A DNA stretch of 32,482 nt, taken from assembly GCA_019235415.1 (NCBI GenBank), contig JAFAKN010000035.1, positions 1 through 32,482 of the forward strand, given 5' to 3'. This stretch comes from Alphaproteobacteria bacterium. GTDB taxonomy: Bacteria > Pseudomonadota > Alphaproteobacteria > Reyranellales > Reyranellaceae. The notes below the pieces were generated by a model. That model was not told where the DNA came from. It was given only the letters and a program-made list of their open reading frames with translations, and made no database searches. How positions within the stretch are numbered: position 1 is the first letter of the stretch; every line of letters begins with the position of its first letter. This document shows, one piece after another, positions 1 through 8,164 of this stretch. The position numbers and the translations under genes are program-made.

Positions 1-987
1 GATGACGACGTCCTCCTGGGCAAGGCCAAGCGGCGCGCCATCGGCGATGCGGATCTGCTCGCGCACCAGATCGATGCCGGTCACCGCCTCGGTGATGGGA
101 TGCTCGACCTGCAGGCGGGTGTTCATCTCGATGAAGTAGAACTCGCCATCCTGGAACAGGAATTCCAGCGTGCCGACGCCGCGGTAGCCGAGCCTGCGGA
201 TCGCCGCCGCGGCGAGTGCGCCGATCCTCTGGCGCTGCTCGAAGTTGAGCGCGGGCGACGGCGCCTCCTCGAGCACCTTCTGATGCCGCCGCTGCAGCGA
301 GCAGTCGCGCTCGCCGAGGTGGATGCCGCCTCCCTTGCCGTCGCCCAGCACCTGGATCTCGATGTGCCGCGGATGGCCGAGATACTTCTCGAGGTAGACC
401 GCATCGTTGCCGAACGACGCCTTGGCTTCGGCGCGCGCCAGCGCGAAGGCTTCGGCCGCCCGGTCGGGTTTCTCCACCACCTTCATGCCGCGGCCGCCGC
501 CGCCGGCGACCGCCTTGACGAGGACCGGCCAGCCGATTTTGTCGCCCAGTGCCACGACGTCGTCGAGCGAGGCGACCGGCCCGGGCGAGCCGGGCACCAG
601 CGGCAGGCCGAGCTCCTTGGCGGTCTGTTTGGCGACGATCTTGTCGCCCATGATGCGGATATGCTCCGGCGTGGGCCCGATGAAGGTGAAGCCGTGCGCC
701 TCGACCGCTTCGGCGAAGCGGGCGTTCTCGGACAAAAAGCCGTAGCCGGGATGGATCGCGTCGACGCCGGCGATGGTGGCGGCCGACAGGATGGCCGGGA
801 TGTTGAGATAGCTGTCGCGCGCCGGCGGCGGCCCGATGCACACCGATTCGTCCGCCAGACGCACGTGCATGGCGTCGCTGTCGGCCGTCGAATGCACGGC
901 GACCGTCTGGATGCCCATCTCCCGACAGGCGCGATGGATGCGCAAGGCGATCTCGCCGCGATTGGCGATCAGGACCTTCTCGAACAT
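1..987 (-). CDS. accC: Biotin carboxylase subunit of acetyl-CoA carboxylase (3' end outside window)
   Basis: ATP-dependent carboxylation of biotin on AccB, the first half-reaction of acetyl-CoA carboxylase in fatty-acid synthesis; cytosolic. The visible 329 residues begin [14 protein letters not shown], the classic biotin-carboxylase N-terminus. They include the glycine-rich ATP-grasp loop (AGGGGRGM, about residue 165) and the catalytic segment [11 protein letters not shown] (about residue 290), which holds the Glu/Asn/Arg active-site residues. Family members are about 450 residues, so roughly a quarter is missing beyond position 1. The ATG at 987 lies 9 nt after the accB stop, with a weak AGGA-type ribosome site, so it is the third gene of aroQ-accB-accC. 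The frame is open with no lesion. Confidence 0.97.
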   Translation of the reverse strand, partial: MFEKVLIANRGEIALRIHRACREMGIQTVAVHSTADSDAMHVRLADESVCIGPPPARDSYLNIPAILSAATIAGVDAIHPGYGFLSENARFAEAVEAHGFTFIGPTPEHIRIMGDKIVAKQTAKELGLPLVPGSPGPVASLDDVVALGDKIGWPVLVKAVAGGGGRGMKVVEKPDRAAEAFALARAEAKASFGNDAVYLEKYLGHPRHIEIQVLGDGKGGGIHLGERDCSLQRRHQKVLEEAPSPALNFEQRQRIGALAAAAIRRLGYRGVGTLEFLFQDGEFYFIEMNTRLQVEHPITEAVTGIDLVREQIRIADGAPLGLAQEDVVI

Positions 988-996
988 CCCGAGGTC

Positions 997-1452
997 CTAT
1001 TCGACGATCATCAGCGGCTCGCCATACTCCACGGGCTGGGCGTTCTCGACCAGGATCCGCATCACCGTGCCCGCCTTCGGCGCCTTGATGGGATTGAAAG
1101 TCTTCATGGCTTCGATAATCAAAAGGGTTTGGCCCGCCGTCACTTTGTCGCCGACCGCCACGAAATTCGGCTTGCCGGGTTCGGGGGCGAGATAGGCCGT
1201 GCCGACGATGGGTGAGGTCACTGCGCCGGGATGCTTCGCCGCATCGTTGCCGGCGGAGGCCGGGGTAGCCGCAGCGGCCGGCGGGTGGGCAGCTGCGGCG
1301 ACCATCGCCGCGGCGGGCGCCACGGTGATTGCCGGTCGCGCCACCCGGATGCGCCGCGCGCCATCGGCCAGTTCGATCTCGCCGAGCTGCGTCTCGTGAA
1401 GGATTTGCGCCAGCTTGCGGACGAACTCGGTATCCATCTCGAACTTTGCCAT
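997..1452 (-). CDS. accB: Biotin carboxyl carrier protein of acetyl-CoA carboxylase
   Basis: Carries the biotin that AccC carboxylates and the carboxyltransferase uses to make malonyl-CoA. It has 151 residues, normal for the family. The N-terminal part (1-40) resembles the AccC-binding segment, followed by an Ala/Pro-rich flexible linker (about 40-78) and the biotinyl domain (79-151). The biotin attachment site is EAMKTFN with Lys117; the Thr after the Lys, where many have Met, is a common alphaproteobacterial variant. The second half of the domain (PKAGTVMRILVENAQPVEYG) is intact. The gene starts 25 nt after the aroQ stop and ends 9 nt before accC, so the three are probably co-transcribed. 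Confidence 0.97.
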   Translation of the reverse strand: MAKFEMDTEFVRKLAQILHETQLGEIELADGARRIRVARPAITVAPAAAMVAAAAHPPAAAATPASAGNDAAKHPGAVTSPIVGTAYLAPEPGKPNFVAVGDKVTAGQTLLIIEAMKTFNPIKAPKAGTVMRILVENAQPVEYGEPLMIVE

Positions 1453-1477
1453 GGAGAATTGCTCCGCGGATGAAGGG

Positions 1478-1975
1478 TCAGCGCACCAACAGGCGGGATA
1501 TGGCCTGCAGAGCCAGAAGATAGCCGTGGCTGCCGAGACCCGCGATCACGCCGACGGCGGCGGGACTGATGTAGGAACGGTGGCGAAAGGCCTCCCGCTT
1601 GTAGATGTTGGAGAGGTGGACTTCGACCACCGGCAGCTCGGCGGCGTTGAGCGCGTCCAGCAGGGCCACTGACGTGTGGGTGTAGGCGCCGGCGTTGATG
1701 ACGATCGCGCTGTTGGCCTCGCGCGCCTGCTGGATGCGGTCGACCAGGACTCCTTCATGGTTGCTCTGGGCGAAGTCGACGGCCAGGGCCAGGCGTTGGG
1801 CTTCGACCCGGCAGGCGTCCTCGATATCGGCCAAGGTCTCGCGACCATAGATTTCCGGCTGGCGCTTGCCGAGCATGTTGAGGTTAGGCCCGTTCAGCAC
1901 CAGCACCGGCTTCAGCGCCGGCGGCCGCCGGGCCGCCGGTTTTGCGGCCAAATCCCGTCTCCGTTCTCTTTTCAC
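1478..1975 (-). CDS. aroQ: Type II 3-dehydroquinate dehydratase
   Basis: Dehydrates 3-dehydroquinate to 3-dehydroshikimate in the shikimate pathway; soluble dodecamer in known members. Type II motifs are clear: NGPNLNMLG, then KRQPEIYG with the catalytic Arg38/Tyr43 pair five residues apart, the anion-binding [10 protein letters not shown] segment, and [20 protein letters not shown] with the catalytic His. The start is uncertain. GTG at 1975 gives 165 residues but has no ribosome site. TTG at 1951 has GGAG 7 nt upstream and gives 157 residues, and the conserved fold begins only at KPVLVLNGP. It is the first gene of aroQ-accB-accC, an order familiar in alphaproteobacteria. Confidence 0.95.
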   Translation of the reverse strand: MKRERRRDLAAKPAARRPPALKPVLVLNGPNLNMLGKRQPEIYGRETLADIEDACRVEAQRLALAVDFAQSNHEGVLVDRIQQAREANSAIVINAGAYTHTSVALLDALNAAELPVVEVHLSNIYKREAFRHRSYISPAAVGVIAGLGSHGYLLALQAISRLLVR

Positions 1976-1985
1976 GCTTGCGTGA
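1972..1985. promoter_or_regulatory. 14-bp inverted repeat at the aroQ transcription/translation start
   Basis: TCACGCTTGCGTGA has perfect 6-bp arms around TT. It lies directly downstream of the predicted aroQ -10 box, roughly at +1 to +14, and covers the GTG at 1975. The position suits an operator or a small 5' hairpin. No cognate regulator is evident, and a chance palindrome is possible. Confidence 0.35.
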
Positions 1986-1992
1986 GCCGGGC

Positions 1993-2020
1993 CTTATAGC
2001 ATGCGGCCTCCGACCGACAA
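1993..2020 (-). promoter_or_regulatory. Candidate sigma70 promoter for aroQ-accB-accC
   Basis: On the minus strand TTGTCG (2020-2015) and TATAAG (1998-1993) are separated by 16 nt. This is a good -10 and a moderate -35 just upstream of the aroQ start. The predicted transcription start is near 1986, next to the palindrome at 1972-1985. Confidence 0.5.
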
Positions 2021-2064
2021 GGCGAGCCATCAACAGCCTGTCCAGGTTCATGACTTGGCGCCGG

Positions 2065-2523
2065 TCAGCCGTCGCGCAGGCGCTTGGCGCGGGCGAACAG
2101 CCGGTCCGACAGGGCATCGAAGCTGCGCCGTTCCTCCGCCGAGAGCGCCTGGCAGAGCCGCGCCTCGTACTCGAGGGCGAGCGGCACGATCCGGCCATGC
2201 AACGCCCGGCCGCGGGCCGACAGCCTGAGCGTCGCCCGCCGCCGGTCCTGCCGGTCAGTGGCCCGCTCGACCAGGCCGCGCTGCATCAGGGCGGCGACCG
2301 CCCGACTCACCGCCACCTTGTCCATCACGGTGCGCTGGGCCACATCGGAGGCGGTGAGCGGCGCGAAGCGGCCCAGCGCCGCCATGACCCGCCACTGCGT
2401 CACCGACAAATCGAACGGGCCGGCGTAGAGGTCGTGCAGCGATTGCGACACCAGCTGGGCCAGGACGGACAGCCGGTAGGGCAGAAAATTCTCCAGTTCG
2501 AGGGCTTGCGCGGGGTTCGGCAT
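2065..2523 (-). CDS. MarR-family transcriptional regulator, probable homogentisate-pathway regulator
   Basis: 152-residue winged-helix repressor of the MarR type. The N-terminal dimerisation helices are followed by the DNA-reading helix-turn-helix (LSVTQWRVMAALG, then TASDVAQRTVMDKVAVSRAVAAL, about residues 58-96) and a wing (RQDRRRATLRLSARG, about 108-122). It is divergently transcribed from hpd with its ATG 65 nt from the hpd start, and a near-perfect 18-bp palindrome lies in the gap. That geometry suggests it controls itself and hpd-hmgA-fahA-maiA; the inducer is unknown but could be a pathway intermediate. There is no Shine-Dalgarno before the ATG, and the predicted transcription start is only a few nt upstream, so the mRNA may be nearly leaderless. 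MarR-type regulators of tyrosine degradation are known; orthology is not established here. Confidence 0.9.
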   Translation of the reverse strand: MPNPAQALELENFLPYRLSVLAQLVSQSLHDLYAGPFDLSVTQWRVMAALGRFAPLTASDVAQRTVMDKVAVSRAVAALMQRGLVERATDRQDRRRATLRLSARGRALHGRIVPLALEYEARLCQALSAEERRSFDALSDRLFARAKRLRDG

Positions 2524-2525
2524 AA

Positions 2526-2543
2526 TAGTTACATATGAAACTA
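2526..2543. promoter_or_regulatory. Near-perfect 18-bp palindrome, likely MarR operator
   Basis: TAGTTACATATGAAACTA is symmetric at 16 of 18 positions; only the A flanking each side of the central CATATG breaks symmetry. Size and symmetry suit a MarR dimer. It covers the predicted -10 and +1 of the marR-type gene and lies 45 nt upstream of the hpd start codon, so one bound dimer could block both directions. Confidence 0.7.
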
Positions 2544-2561
2544 GTTGATCGCTTCGGTCAA
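2533..2561 (-). promoter_or_regulatory. Candidate promoter of the MarR-type regulator
   Basis: Minus-strand TTGACC (2561-2556), a 17-nt spacer and TCATAT (2538-2533). The transcription start would fall near 2526, about three bases before the ATG at 2523, which fits the missing ribosome-binding site. The operator palindrome overlaps the -10 box. No equally good promoter is seen for hpd on the plus strand. Confidence 0.5.
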
Positions 2562-2588
2562 ATCTGCGGTCAATCCTGGAGGTCGGTC

Positions 2589-3680
2589 ATGGCCAGCATC
2601 GCGACTTTGGATACGGCGGAGGTCGACGTGGTGAACCCGATGGGTACCGACGGCTTCGAGTTCGTCGAGTACGCCGCACCCGATCCTGCCGCACTGGGAT
2701 CCCTGTTCGAGCACATGGGCTTCACCAAGGTGGCGCGGCATCGCTCCAAGGACGTCTCGCTCTACCGCCAGGGCGACGTGAACTTCATCCTCAACGCCGA
2801 GAAGGACAGTTTTGCACAGGGCTTCGCCCGCGTGCATGGCCCAAGCATCTGCGCCATCGCCTTCCGGGTGAAGAACTCGGCCATGGCCTACAAGCGCGCC
2901 CTGTCGCTCGGCGCCTGGGGTGTGGAGGGCAAGGTTGGCCCGATGGAGCTCAACATCCCGGCCATCAAGGGCATCGGCGATTCGCTGATCTATCTGGTCG
3001 ACCGCTACGGCGAGCGCGGCACCATATATGACGTCGACTTCGAGTACCTGCCCGGCGCTGAGCACGACCCCAAGGGCGTCGGCCTCACCTACATCGACCA
3101 TCTGACGCACAATGTGCATCGCGGCCGCATGGCCGAATGGGCCGAGTTCTACGAGCGGCTCTTCAACTTCCGCGAGATCCGCTATTTCGACATCGAGGGC
3201 AAGCTCACCGGGCTGAAGAGCAAGGCGATGACCAGCCCGTGCGGCCAGATCCGTATCCCGATCAACGAAAGCACGGACGACAAGTCGCAGATCCAGGAAT
3301 ATCTGTCGGCCTATCACGGCGAGGGTATTCAGCACATAGCGCTCGGCACCGGCGACATCTATGCGACCGTCGAAGCGCTGAAGGGGAAGGGCGTGCCGTT
3401 CCAGACCGTGCCCGACACTTACTACGAGCAGATCGACACGCGACTGCCCGGCCACGGCGAAGACTTGGCGCGGCTCGCCCAGGACCGCATCCTGATCGAC
3501 GGTGCCCCGACCAAGGGCGGCGGCCTGCTGCTGCAGATCTTCACCCAGACAGTGATCGGGCCGATCTTCTTCGAGATCATCCAACGGCGCGGCAACGAAG
3601 GTTTCGGCGAGGGCAACTTCCGCGCCCTGTTCGAATCGATCGAGCTCGACCAGATTCGCCGCGGCGTGCTGAAACCCTGA
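2589..3680 (+). CDS. hpd: 4-hydroxyphenylpyruvate dioxygenase
   Basis: Fe(II) enzyme converting 4-hydroxyphenylpyruvate to homogentisate, the committed step of tyrosine catabolism. It has 363 residues, the usual bacterial length, in two vicinal-oxygen-chelate halves. Metal ligands are visible: His171 (YIDHLTHNV), His249 (GIQHIALG) and Glu329 ([10 protein letters not shown]). The conserved C-terminal [18 protein letters not shown] is present. The ATG at 2589 is chosen because GGAGG (2578-2582) lies 6 nt before it. An in-frame ATA-type start at 2535 lies inside the operator and lacks a ribosome site. hmgA starts 10 nt after the stop, so the genes are co-transcribed. Control by the divergent MarR protein is inferred. 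Confidence 0.97.
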   Translation: MASIATLDTAEVDVVNPMGTDGFEFVEYAAPDPAALGSLFEHMGFTKVARHRSKDVSLYRQGDVNFILNAEKDSFAQGFARVHGPSICAIAFRVKNSAMAYKRALSLGAWGVEGKVGPMELNIPAIKGIGDSLIYLVDRYGERGTIYDVDFEYLPGAEHDPKGVGLTYIDHLTHNVHRGRMAEWAEFYERLFNFREIRYFDIEGKLTGLKSKAMTSPCGQIRIPINESTDDKSQIQEYLSAYHGEGIQHIALGTGDIYATVEALKGKGVPFQTVPDTYYEQIDTRLPGHGEDLARLAQDRILIDGAPTKGGGLLLQIFTQTVIGPIFFEIIQRRGNEGFGEGNFRALFESIELDQIRRGVLKP

Positions 3681-3690
3681 GGAGGACACC

Positions 3691-4839
3691 ATGGCCAAGA
3701 ACTGGATCCCGTTGCGTCAGGTCGAAGGGACGGCGTCGCGCCAGGCGCATGTCCGCCTGCCCGAGGGCACTTACGAGCGCGAGATCAGCAAGGAGGGCTT
3801 CTTCGGTCCCTCGGCGCAATTCCATCACCGGCACAAGCCGACCGACTGGATCGAGTTCGAGGGCGCGATCCGGCCGCGCGCCTTCGACCTCAACAAGCTC
3901 GCCAAGGCGCACGACAATCCGTGGCAGGCCGAGCTGGTGATGGCCAATCCGCATCTGCAGATGCGCCTCTGGAAGCTCGACCGGCCGATGGCCGGACTCG
4001 CCCGCAACAGCGACGGCGACCAACTGCTGTTCGTCCACGAAGGCGTGGGCGCGCTGTTCTGCGACTACGGTCATCTCGACTATCGCGACGGCGACTACAT
4101 CGTGATACCGCGCGGCACGATGTGGCGGCTGGAGCCCGCGAGGCCGACCCTCTCGCTGATGGTCGAGGCGACCAACGACCATTTCACCCTGCCGGAGAAA
4201 GGGCTGGTCGGCCGTCATGCGATCTTCGATCCCGCGATGCTCGATACGCCGCGCATCGACGACGCGTTCCGCGCCCAGCAGGACGAACGGACCTGGAAGG
4301 TGTCGGTCAAGCGGCGCAATCAGCTTTCCGCCGTGACCTTCCCGTTCAATCCGCTCGATGCTGTCGGCTGGCACGGCGATCTCAGCGTCGTGCGCATCAA
4401 CTGGCGCGACCTGCGGCCTTTGATGAGCCATCGCGCCCATTTGCCGCCCTCGGCGCACACCACCTTCATGGCCGGCCGGTTCGTCGTCTGCACCTTCGTT
4501 CCGCGGCCGCTGGAAAGCGATCCCGAGGCGCTCCGGCTGCCGTTCTTCCACAACAACGACGATTTCGAGGAGATCATCTTCTACCACAAGGGCAGCTTCT
4601 TCAGCCGCGACAACATCCATCCCGGCATGATGACGGTGCATCCGTCGGGCTTCACCCATGGCCCGCATCCCAAGGCCTTCAACGCCGCGACCAAGGGGGG
4701 CAAGAGCGAGACCGACGAAGTTGCGGTGATGATCGACACCCGCGACGCCATCGACATCGCGGCCATGCCTGCCGGCGTCGAGTTCGACGGCTACGTGCAT
4801 TCCTGGAGGACGCCGGAGATCAAGCAGGCGGCGGAGTAG
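3691..4839 (+). CDS. hmgA: Homogentisate 1,2-dioxygenase (short bacterial form)
   Basis: Opens the homogentisate ring to maleylacetoacetate using Fe(II) and O2. It has 382 residues, shorter than the roughly 430-residue human/Pseudomonas type. The iron-ligand spacing is kept: His287 and Glu293 in FFHNNDDFEE and His323 in FTHGPHP match the 6- and 30-residue spacings of human H335/E341/H371. The N-terminal half has a cupin-like barrel (HEGVGALFCDYGHLDYRDGD). GGAGG lies 5 nt before the ATG, 10 nt after hpd. The next gene, fahA, begins after a 149-nt gap that contains a hairpin repeat. Confidence 0.94.
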   Translation: MAKNWIPLRQVEGTASRQAHVRLPEGTYEREISKEGFFGPSAQFHHRHKPTDWIEFEGAIRPRAFDLNKLAKAHDNPWQAELVMANPHLQMRLWKLDRPMAGLARNSDGDQLLFVHEGVGALFCDYGHLDYRDGDYIVIPRGTMWRLEPARPTLSLMVEATNDHFTLPEKGLVGRHAIFDPAMLDTPRIDDAFRAQQDERTWKVSVKRRNQLSAVTFPFNPLDAVGWHGDLSVVRINWRDLRPLMSHRAHLPPSAHTTFMAGRFVVCTFVPRPLESDPEALRLPFFHNNDDFEEIIFYHKGSFFSRDNIHPGMMTVHPSGFTHGPHPKAFNAATKGGKSETDEVAVMIDTRDAIDIAAMPAGVEFDGYVHSWRTPEIKQAAE

Positions 4840-4891
4840 CCGCTCGCCGCCTTTCATCGCGATCGCCTTTGTCGTCCCGAGCGTACCCGCT

Positions 4892-4957
4892 GTCATCCCG
4901 AGCGTAGCGAGGGATCCTTGGGCCGCAGGAAGGATCCCTCGCTGCGCGCGGGATGAC
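4892..4957. repeat. Palindromic repeat, copy 1 (28-bp arms)
   Basis: Arms at 4892-4919 and 4930-4957 match at 26 of 28 positions around a 10-nt loop; each arm contains the ATCCCGAGCG/GAGGGATCC core. A partial half-copy (GTCGTCCCGAGCGTACCCGC) precedes it at 4871-4890. It fills most of the hmgA-fahA gap. The same core recurs at 8165-8231. This class of dispersed hairpin is widespread in alphaproteobacteria and may be a non-autonomous mobile element. Within an operon it could act as an mRNA processing or stability element. Confidence 0.9.
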
Positions 4958-4988
4958 TAACGGCAGCCTTCTTGAGGAGGAACACCTG

Positions 4989-5981
4989 ATGAAGCTCGGT
5001 TCGCTGAGAGAGGGCGGACGGGACGGCACGCTGATCGTGGTCGACCGCACCCTGACACGCGCCATCAGGGCAACCGGCGTCGCGCCGACCTTGCAGAAGG
5101 CGCTCGATGATTGGGCTGCAGCCGAGCCACAGCTCAAAGCGCTCGCGCAGGCGCTCGAGGACGGCAAGGCGCCTGGCGCGTTCGACCTCGAGACCGGGAC
5201 GTTGGCGGCGCCGCTGCCGCGCGCCTACCAGTGGGCCGACGGCTCGGCTTACGTCGTGCATGTCGAGCTGGTGCGCAGGGCGCGCGGCGTGGAGATGCCA
5301 CCTTCCTTCTGGACCGACCCGCTGATGTACCAGGGCGGCTCCGATTCGCTGATCGGTCCCAACGACGACATCGAGGCGGCGGACGAAGCCTGGGGCATCG
5401 ATTTCGAAGGCGAGATCGGCGTCATCGTCGACGATGTGCCCATGGGCATCGCGCCGGACGCGGCGCGCCGGCACATCAAGCTCGTGACCATTCTGAACGA
5501 CGTGTCCCTGCGCAACCTCATCGTCACTGAGCTCGCCAAGGGCTTCGGCTTTTTCCACGGCAAGCCGGCCACTGCCTTCGCTCCCGTCGCCGTCACTCCA
5601 GAGGAGCTGGGTGACGCCTGGGATGGCACCAAGCTCGACCTGCCGCTGATCTCCACTCTGAACGGCAAGGAGTTCGGCCATCCCAACGCCGCCACCGATC
5701 TCACCTTCGATTTCGGTCAGCTGATCGCCCATGCCGCTAAGACGCGACACCTGGAGGCAGGCACCATCGTGGGGTCGGGGACGGTGGCCAACCGCGCCCC
5801 CTCCGTGGGCTGCTCCTGCATCGCGGAGCGGCGCGTGCGCGAGACCATCGACGGCGGCAAGCCGCTGACGCCGTTCATGAAGTTCGGCGACCGCATCCGC
5901 ATCGAAATGCTCGATCGGGCCGGCCGCACGATCTTCGGCGCCATCGACCAGAAGGTGGTCCGCTACAGGCCGCCCGGCTAA
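4989..5981 (+). CDS. fahA: Fumarylacetoacetate hydrolase
   Basis: Cleaves fumarylacetoacetate to fumarate and acetoacetate, the last step of homogentisate degradation. It has 330 residues. The N-terminal cap (MKLGSLREGGRDG) and the PRAYQWADGSAYVVHVELVR segment are typical of bacterial FAH. The FAH fold has metal ligands Glu140 and Glu142 (GIDFEGEIGV) and Asp171 (ILNDVSLRN). The C-terminus carries GSGTVANRAPSVGCSCIAE and PFMKFGDRIRIEML. The start at 4989 is supported by GAGGAGG at 4974-4980. An in-frame ATG at 4953 lies inside the hairpin repeat and is rejected. maiA follows 20 nt later. Confidence 0.96.
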   Translation: MKLGSLREGGRDGTLIVVDRTLTRAIRATGVAPTLQKALDDWAAAEPQLKALAQALEDGKAPGAFDLETGTLAAPLPRAYQWADGSAYVVHVELVRRARGVEMPPSFWTDPLMYQGGSDSLIGPNDDIEAADEAWGIDFEGEIGVIVDDVPMGIAPDAARRHIKLVTILNDVSLRNLIVTELAKGFGFFHGKPATAFAPVAVTPEELGDAWDGTKLDLPLISTLNGKEFGHPNAATDLTFDFGQLIAHAAKTRHLEAGTIVGSGTVANRAPSVGCSCIAERRVRETIDGGKPLTPFMKFGDRIRIEMLDRAGRTIFGAIDQKVVRYRPPG

Positions 5982-6001
5982 GGTGACCGCCGGAGGCGGT
6001 C

Positions 6002-6646
6002 ATGAAGCTCATCGGTTACTTTCGTTCGTCTGCGGCGTTCCGCGTGCGCATCGCGCTCAACTTGAAGGGCATTGCCGTCGAGCATGCCTCCCGCCATCTG
6101 CGCAAAGGCGAGCAGGCCGCCGCCGATTACGTCGCGCTCAACCCGCAGAAGCTGGTGCCGACCTTGGTGCTGGAGTCCGGCGAGGTGCTGACGCAGTCGC
6201 TCGCCATTCTGGAATACCTTGAGGAGATCCATCCCGAGCCGCCATTGCTGCCCAAGGACCCGGTCGGCCGCGCCTGCGTCCGCGCGCTCGCCTTGATCGT
6301 CACCGCCGACGTCCATCCGATCCAGAACCTGCGCGTCATGGCCTACCTGCGCGACAAGTTCGGGCAGACAGAGGAAGCCGCGTTCGCCTGGTCGCGTCAT
6401 TGGATTGAAACCGGTTTCGATTCTTATGAGGCGACGGTCGCCAAGGACGCCCGTACCGGCACCTACAGCCATGGCGATCGTCCCACGTTCGCCGATCTCT
6501 GCCTGGTGCCGCAGGTGTTCAACGCTCAGCGTTTCAAGGTCGACATGTCGCGATACCCGACCATCCAGCGCATTTACGCCACCTGCATGAAAAACCCGGC
6601 ATTCGATGCCGCGCAGCCTATGAAGCAGCCGGACGCCGAATCATGA
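6002..6646 (+). CDS. maiA: Maleylacetoacetate isomerase (zeta-class GST)
   Basis: Glutathione-dependent cis-trans isomerisation of maleylacetoacetate to fumarylacetoacetate. It has 214 residues, with a thioredoxin-fold N-domain (1-85) and a helical C-domain. The zeta-class active-site motif is RSSAAFRVRIALNLKGI, with Ser9/Ser10; Ala occupies the position that is Cys in the animal SSC motif, which is common in bacteria. NPQKLVPTL holds the cis-Pro, followed by QSLAILEYLEE. The start has GGAGG 5-6 nt upstream. Its stop overlaps the next start (ATGA), coupling translation to the unknown gene downstream. Its position between fahA and that gene completes the pathway in one operon. Confidence 0.95.
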   Translation: MKLIGYFRSSAAFRVRIALNLKGIAVEHASRHLRKGEQAAADYVALNPQKLVPTLVLESGEVLTQSLAILEYLEEIHPEPPLLPKDPVGRACVRALALIVTADVHPIQNLRVMAYLRDKFGQTEEAAFAWSRHWIETGFDSYEATVAKDARTGTYSHGDRPTFADLCLVPQVFNAQRFKVDMSRYPTIQRIYATCMKNPAFDAAQPMKQPDAES

Positions 6647-8121
6647 GGAAGCGCCTGATCGCCGTTGTCGCCGTGGTCGTGCTTGTGGGCGTGGCGGTGG
6701 CGGCCGTGCCGATCCTCGAGGAGCACGCTGCCGCACAAATCAAGGCAGGCATGGAGCGCGACGGCACCACCAAGGTCGCGAAGGTCGAGGTCGGCCTGTT
6801 CGCGCGGCGCATCGTTCTCGAGGACCTGCATTTCGCGGCCAACGGCATGAACGGCACCGTCAAGCGCGCCGAGGGCGGCGGCCTCGCCTGGCCGATCGGC
6901 GAGCTGCTGCAGGGACGCACGCCGTTTTCCGGATGGGTCCTGGGCGATCCTCTGCAGGCCAGTCACGTAGAGCTGAAGGACTTCGACATCGGCGACCCCG
7001 GCGGCGCCCGATTATCGGCGCAGGAGCTCACTGTGAAGGGCCTGGACCTCGCGCGCTTCGACGGACGGCATGCGGGTCAGTTCGCGGCGACGGTGCTGAC
7101 AGCGCGAACCCTGGCGGCGCTGACGATGGGCAGTCTTGCGGCCAGCAACCTAATGGTTGCGCTGCCCGGATCGGGTGATACGATCGGCGCCGCTCACATT
7201 GCCGTCGACGGCTATGATCGCGGGCGCATCGACTCGCTGGGCCTCGAGGGCATCGAGGCGGCGGCCAAAGAGGCGAAGACGCCTCTCTACAAGGTGGAGC
7301 GCATCGCCGCGCGCAAGCTCGACTTGAGTCCGATGCTGGCCGCAATGTCATCGGTCGACTGGGTGCCCGGCGCCCCCATCGGCCGCGTTCATGTGGACGA
7401 TTTCAGCGTCACAGGCTTCGGCGGGGAAACGCTTTCCAACCTCGGCATTTCGCTCAAGGCGATCACGCTGCAGACCGAGCGTGAGGGCGAGCAGAAGAGC
7501 CGCTCCCGGCTGCGCATCGAGGAATTCGTCTATTCCCCGCCTTTGCGCAGCTTCCAGAACGCGCATGCCCGTCTGGCGCTCACCGGCATGGGGCTCACGG
7601 AAGTGAAGCTCGACCTAGACTGCGGCGGCAGCGAGGACCGGCAAAAGAACGAGCTCAATTTCGGCCCGTGCAAGTTGGCGGGCGCCGGCCTCGGCGACCT
7701 TGAGACCAGCGGCCGTATCGTCAATGCCGATCCGATATTCTGGCAAGCCGTCGACAACGGCGGTGCGGCACCGCTGGGCGAGTCTAAGGCAGCACTCGGG
7801 TCGGCCAAGCTGGTGCTGGTCGACAAGAGCTTTCTCGAGCGCGGCTTGAAACTGTTGTCGACCTACAGCCGCAAATCGGTGGCGGAGACGCGTAGCAACC
7901 TCGCCGGGGAGATTCGGAATTATCAGCCCCCCGACGTCATGATCTCGCAGGACCTGACCAAGTTCCTGGACACGGTGGCGCGTTTCGTGGAGCAGGGCGG
8001 CACGCTCGCCATCGAGGCCAAGCCCGATCCGCCGATCGAGCTCACCCGCCTGGAAAGCCTGGCGCGCCCCGGCGCCGACGTCGTGGGCCTCCTCGGCCTC
8101 ACCGCAACAGTGTCGCGCTGA
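6643..8121 (+). CDS. Unrecognised envelope protein with N-terminal membrane anchor
   Basis: I do not recognise a family. It has 492 residues. One hydrophobic segment (about residues 4-25, LIAVVAVVVLVGVAVAAVPI after MRKR) would anchor a large periplasmic part. That part is rich in alternating hydrophobic/polar strands and short repeat-like phrases ('VELKDFDIGD', 'VHVDDFSVTGFG', 'ARLALTGMGLTEVKLDLD'), reminiscent of AsmA- or YdgA-like periplasmic proteins, but no signature motif is seen. Cys327 and Cys343 flank a short loop and may form a disulfide. The start overlaps the maiA stop by 4 nt, so it is translationally coupled to the homogentisate operon. A soluble catabolic route does not obviously need it. 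Confidence 0.8.
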   Translation: MRKRLIAVVAVVVLVGVAVAAVPILEEHAAAQIKAGMERDGTTKVAKVEVGLFARRIVLEDLHFAANGMNGTVKRAEGGGLAWPIGELLQGRTPFSGWVLGDPLQASHVELKDFDIGDPGGARLSAQELTVKGLDLARFDGRHAGQFAATVLTARTLAALTMGSLAASNLMVALPGSGDTIGAAHIAVDGYDRGRIDSLGLEGIEAAAKEAKTPLYKVERIAARKLDLSPMLAAMSSVDWVPGAPIGRVHVDDFSVTGFGGETLSNLGISLKAITLQTEREGEQKSRSRLRIEEFVYSPPLRSFQNAHARLALTGMGLTEVKLDLDCGGSEDRQKNELNFGPCKLAGAGLGDLETSGRIVNADPIFWQAVDNGGAAPLGESKAALGSAKLVLVDKSFLERGLKLLSTYSRKSVAETRSNLAGEIRNYQPPDVMISQDLTKFLDTVARFVEQGGTLAIEAKPDPPIELTRLESLARPGADVVGLLGLTATVSR

Positions 8122-8164
8122 TCGGACCTCTTCCGTCACCGGAGGAGGAGCGCCGCGCGGTACC

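Noticed and set aside
3577..4896. 439-codon minus-strand open frame opposite hmgA
   Set aside because: Exact antisense of a clear enzyme gene; composition is His/Arg/Asp-rich as expected from the complementary frame.
4953..4988. Upstream ATG start for fahA
   Set aside because: It lies inside the right arm of the repeat; the strong GAGGAGG site at 4974-4980 serves ATG 4989, which also begins the conserved N-terminus.
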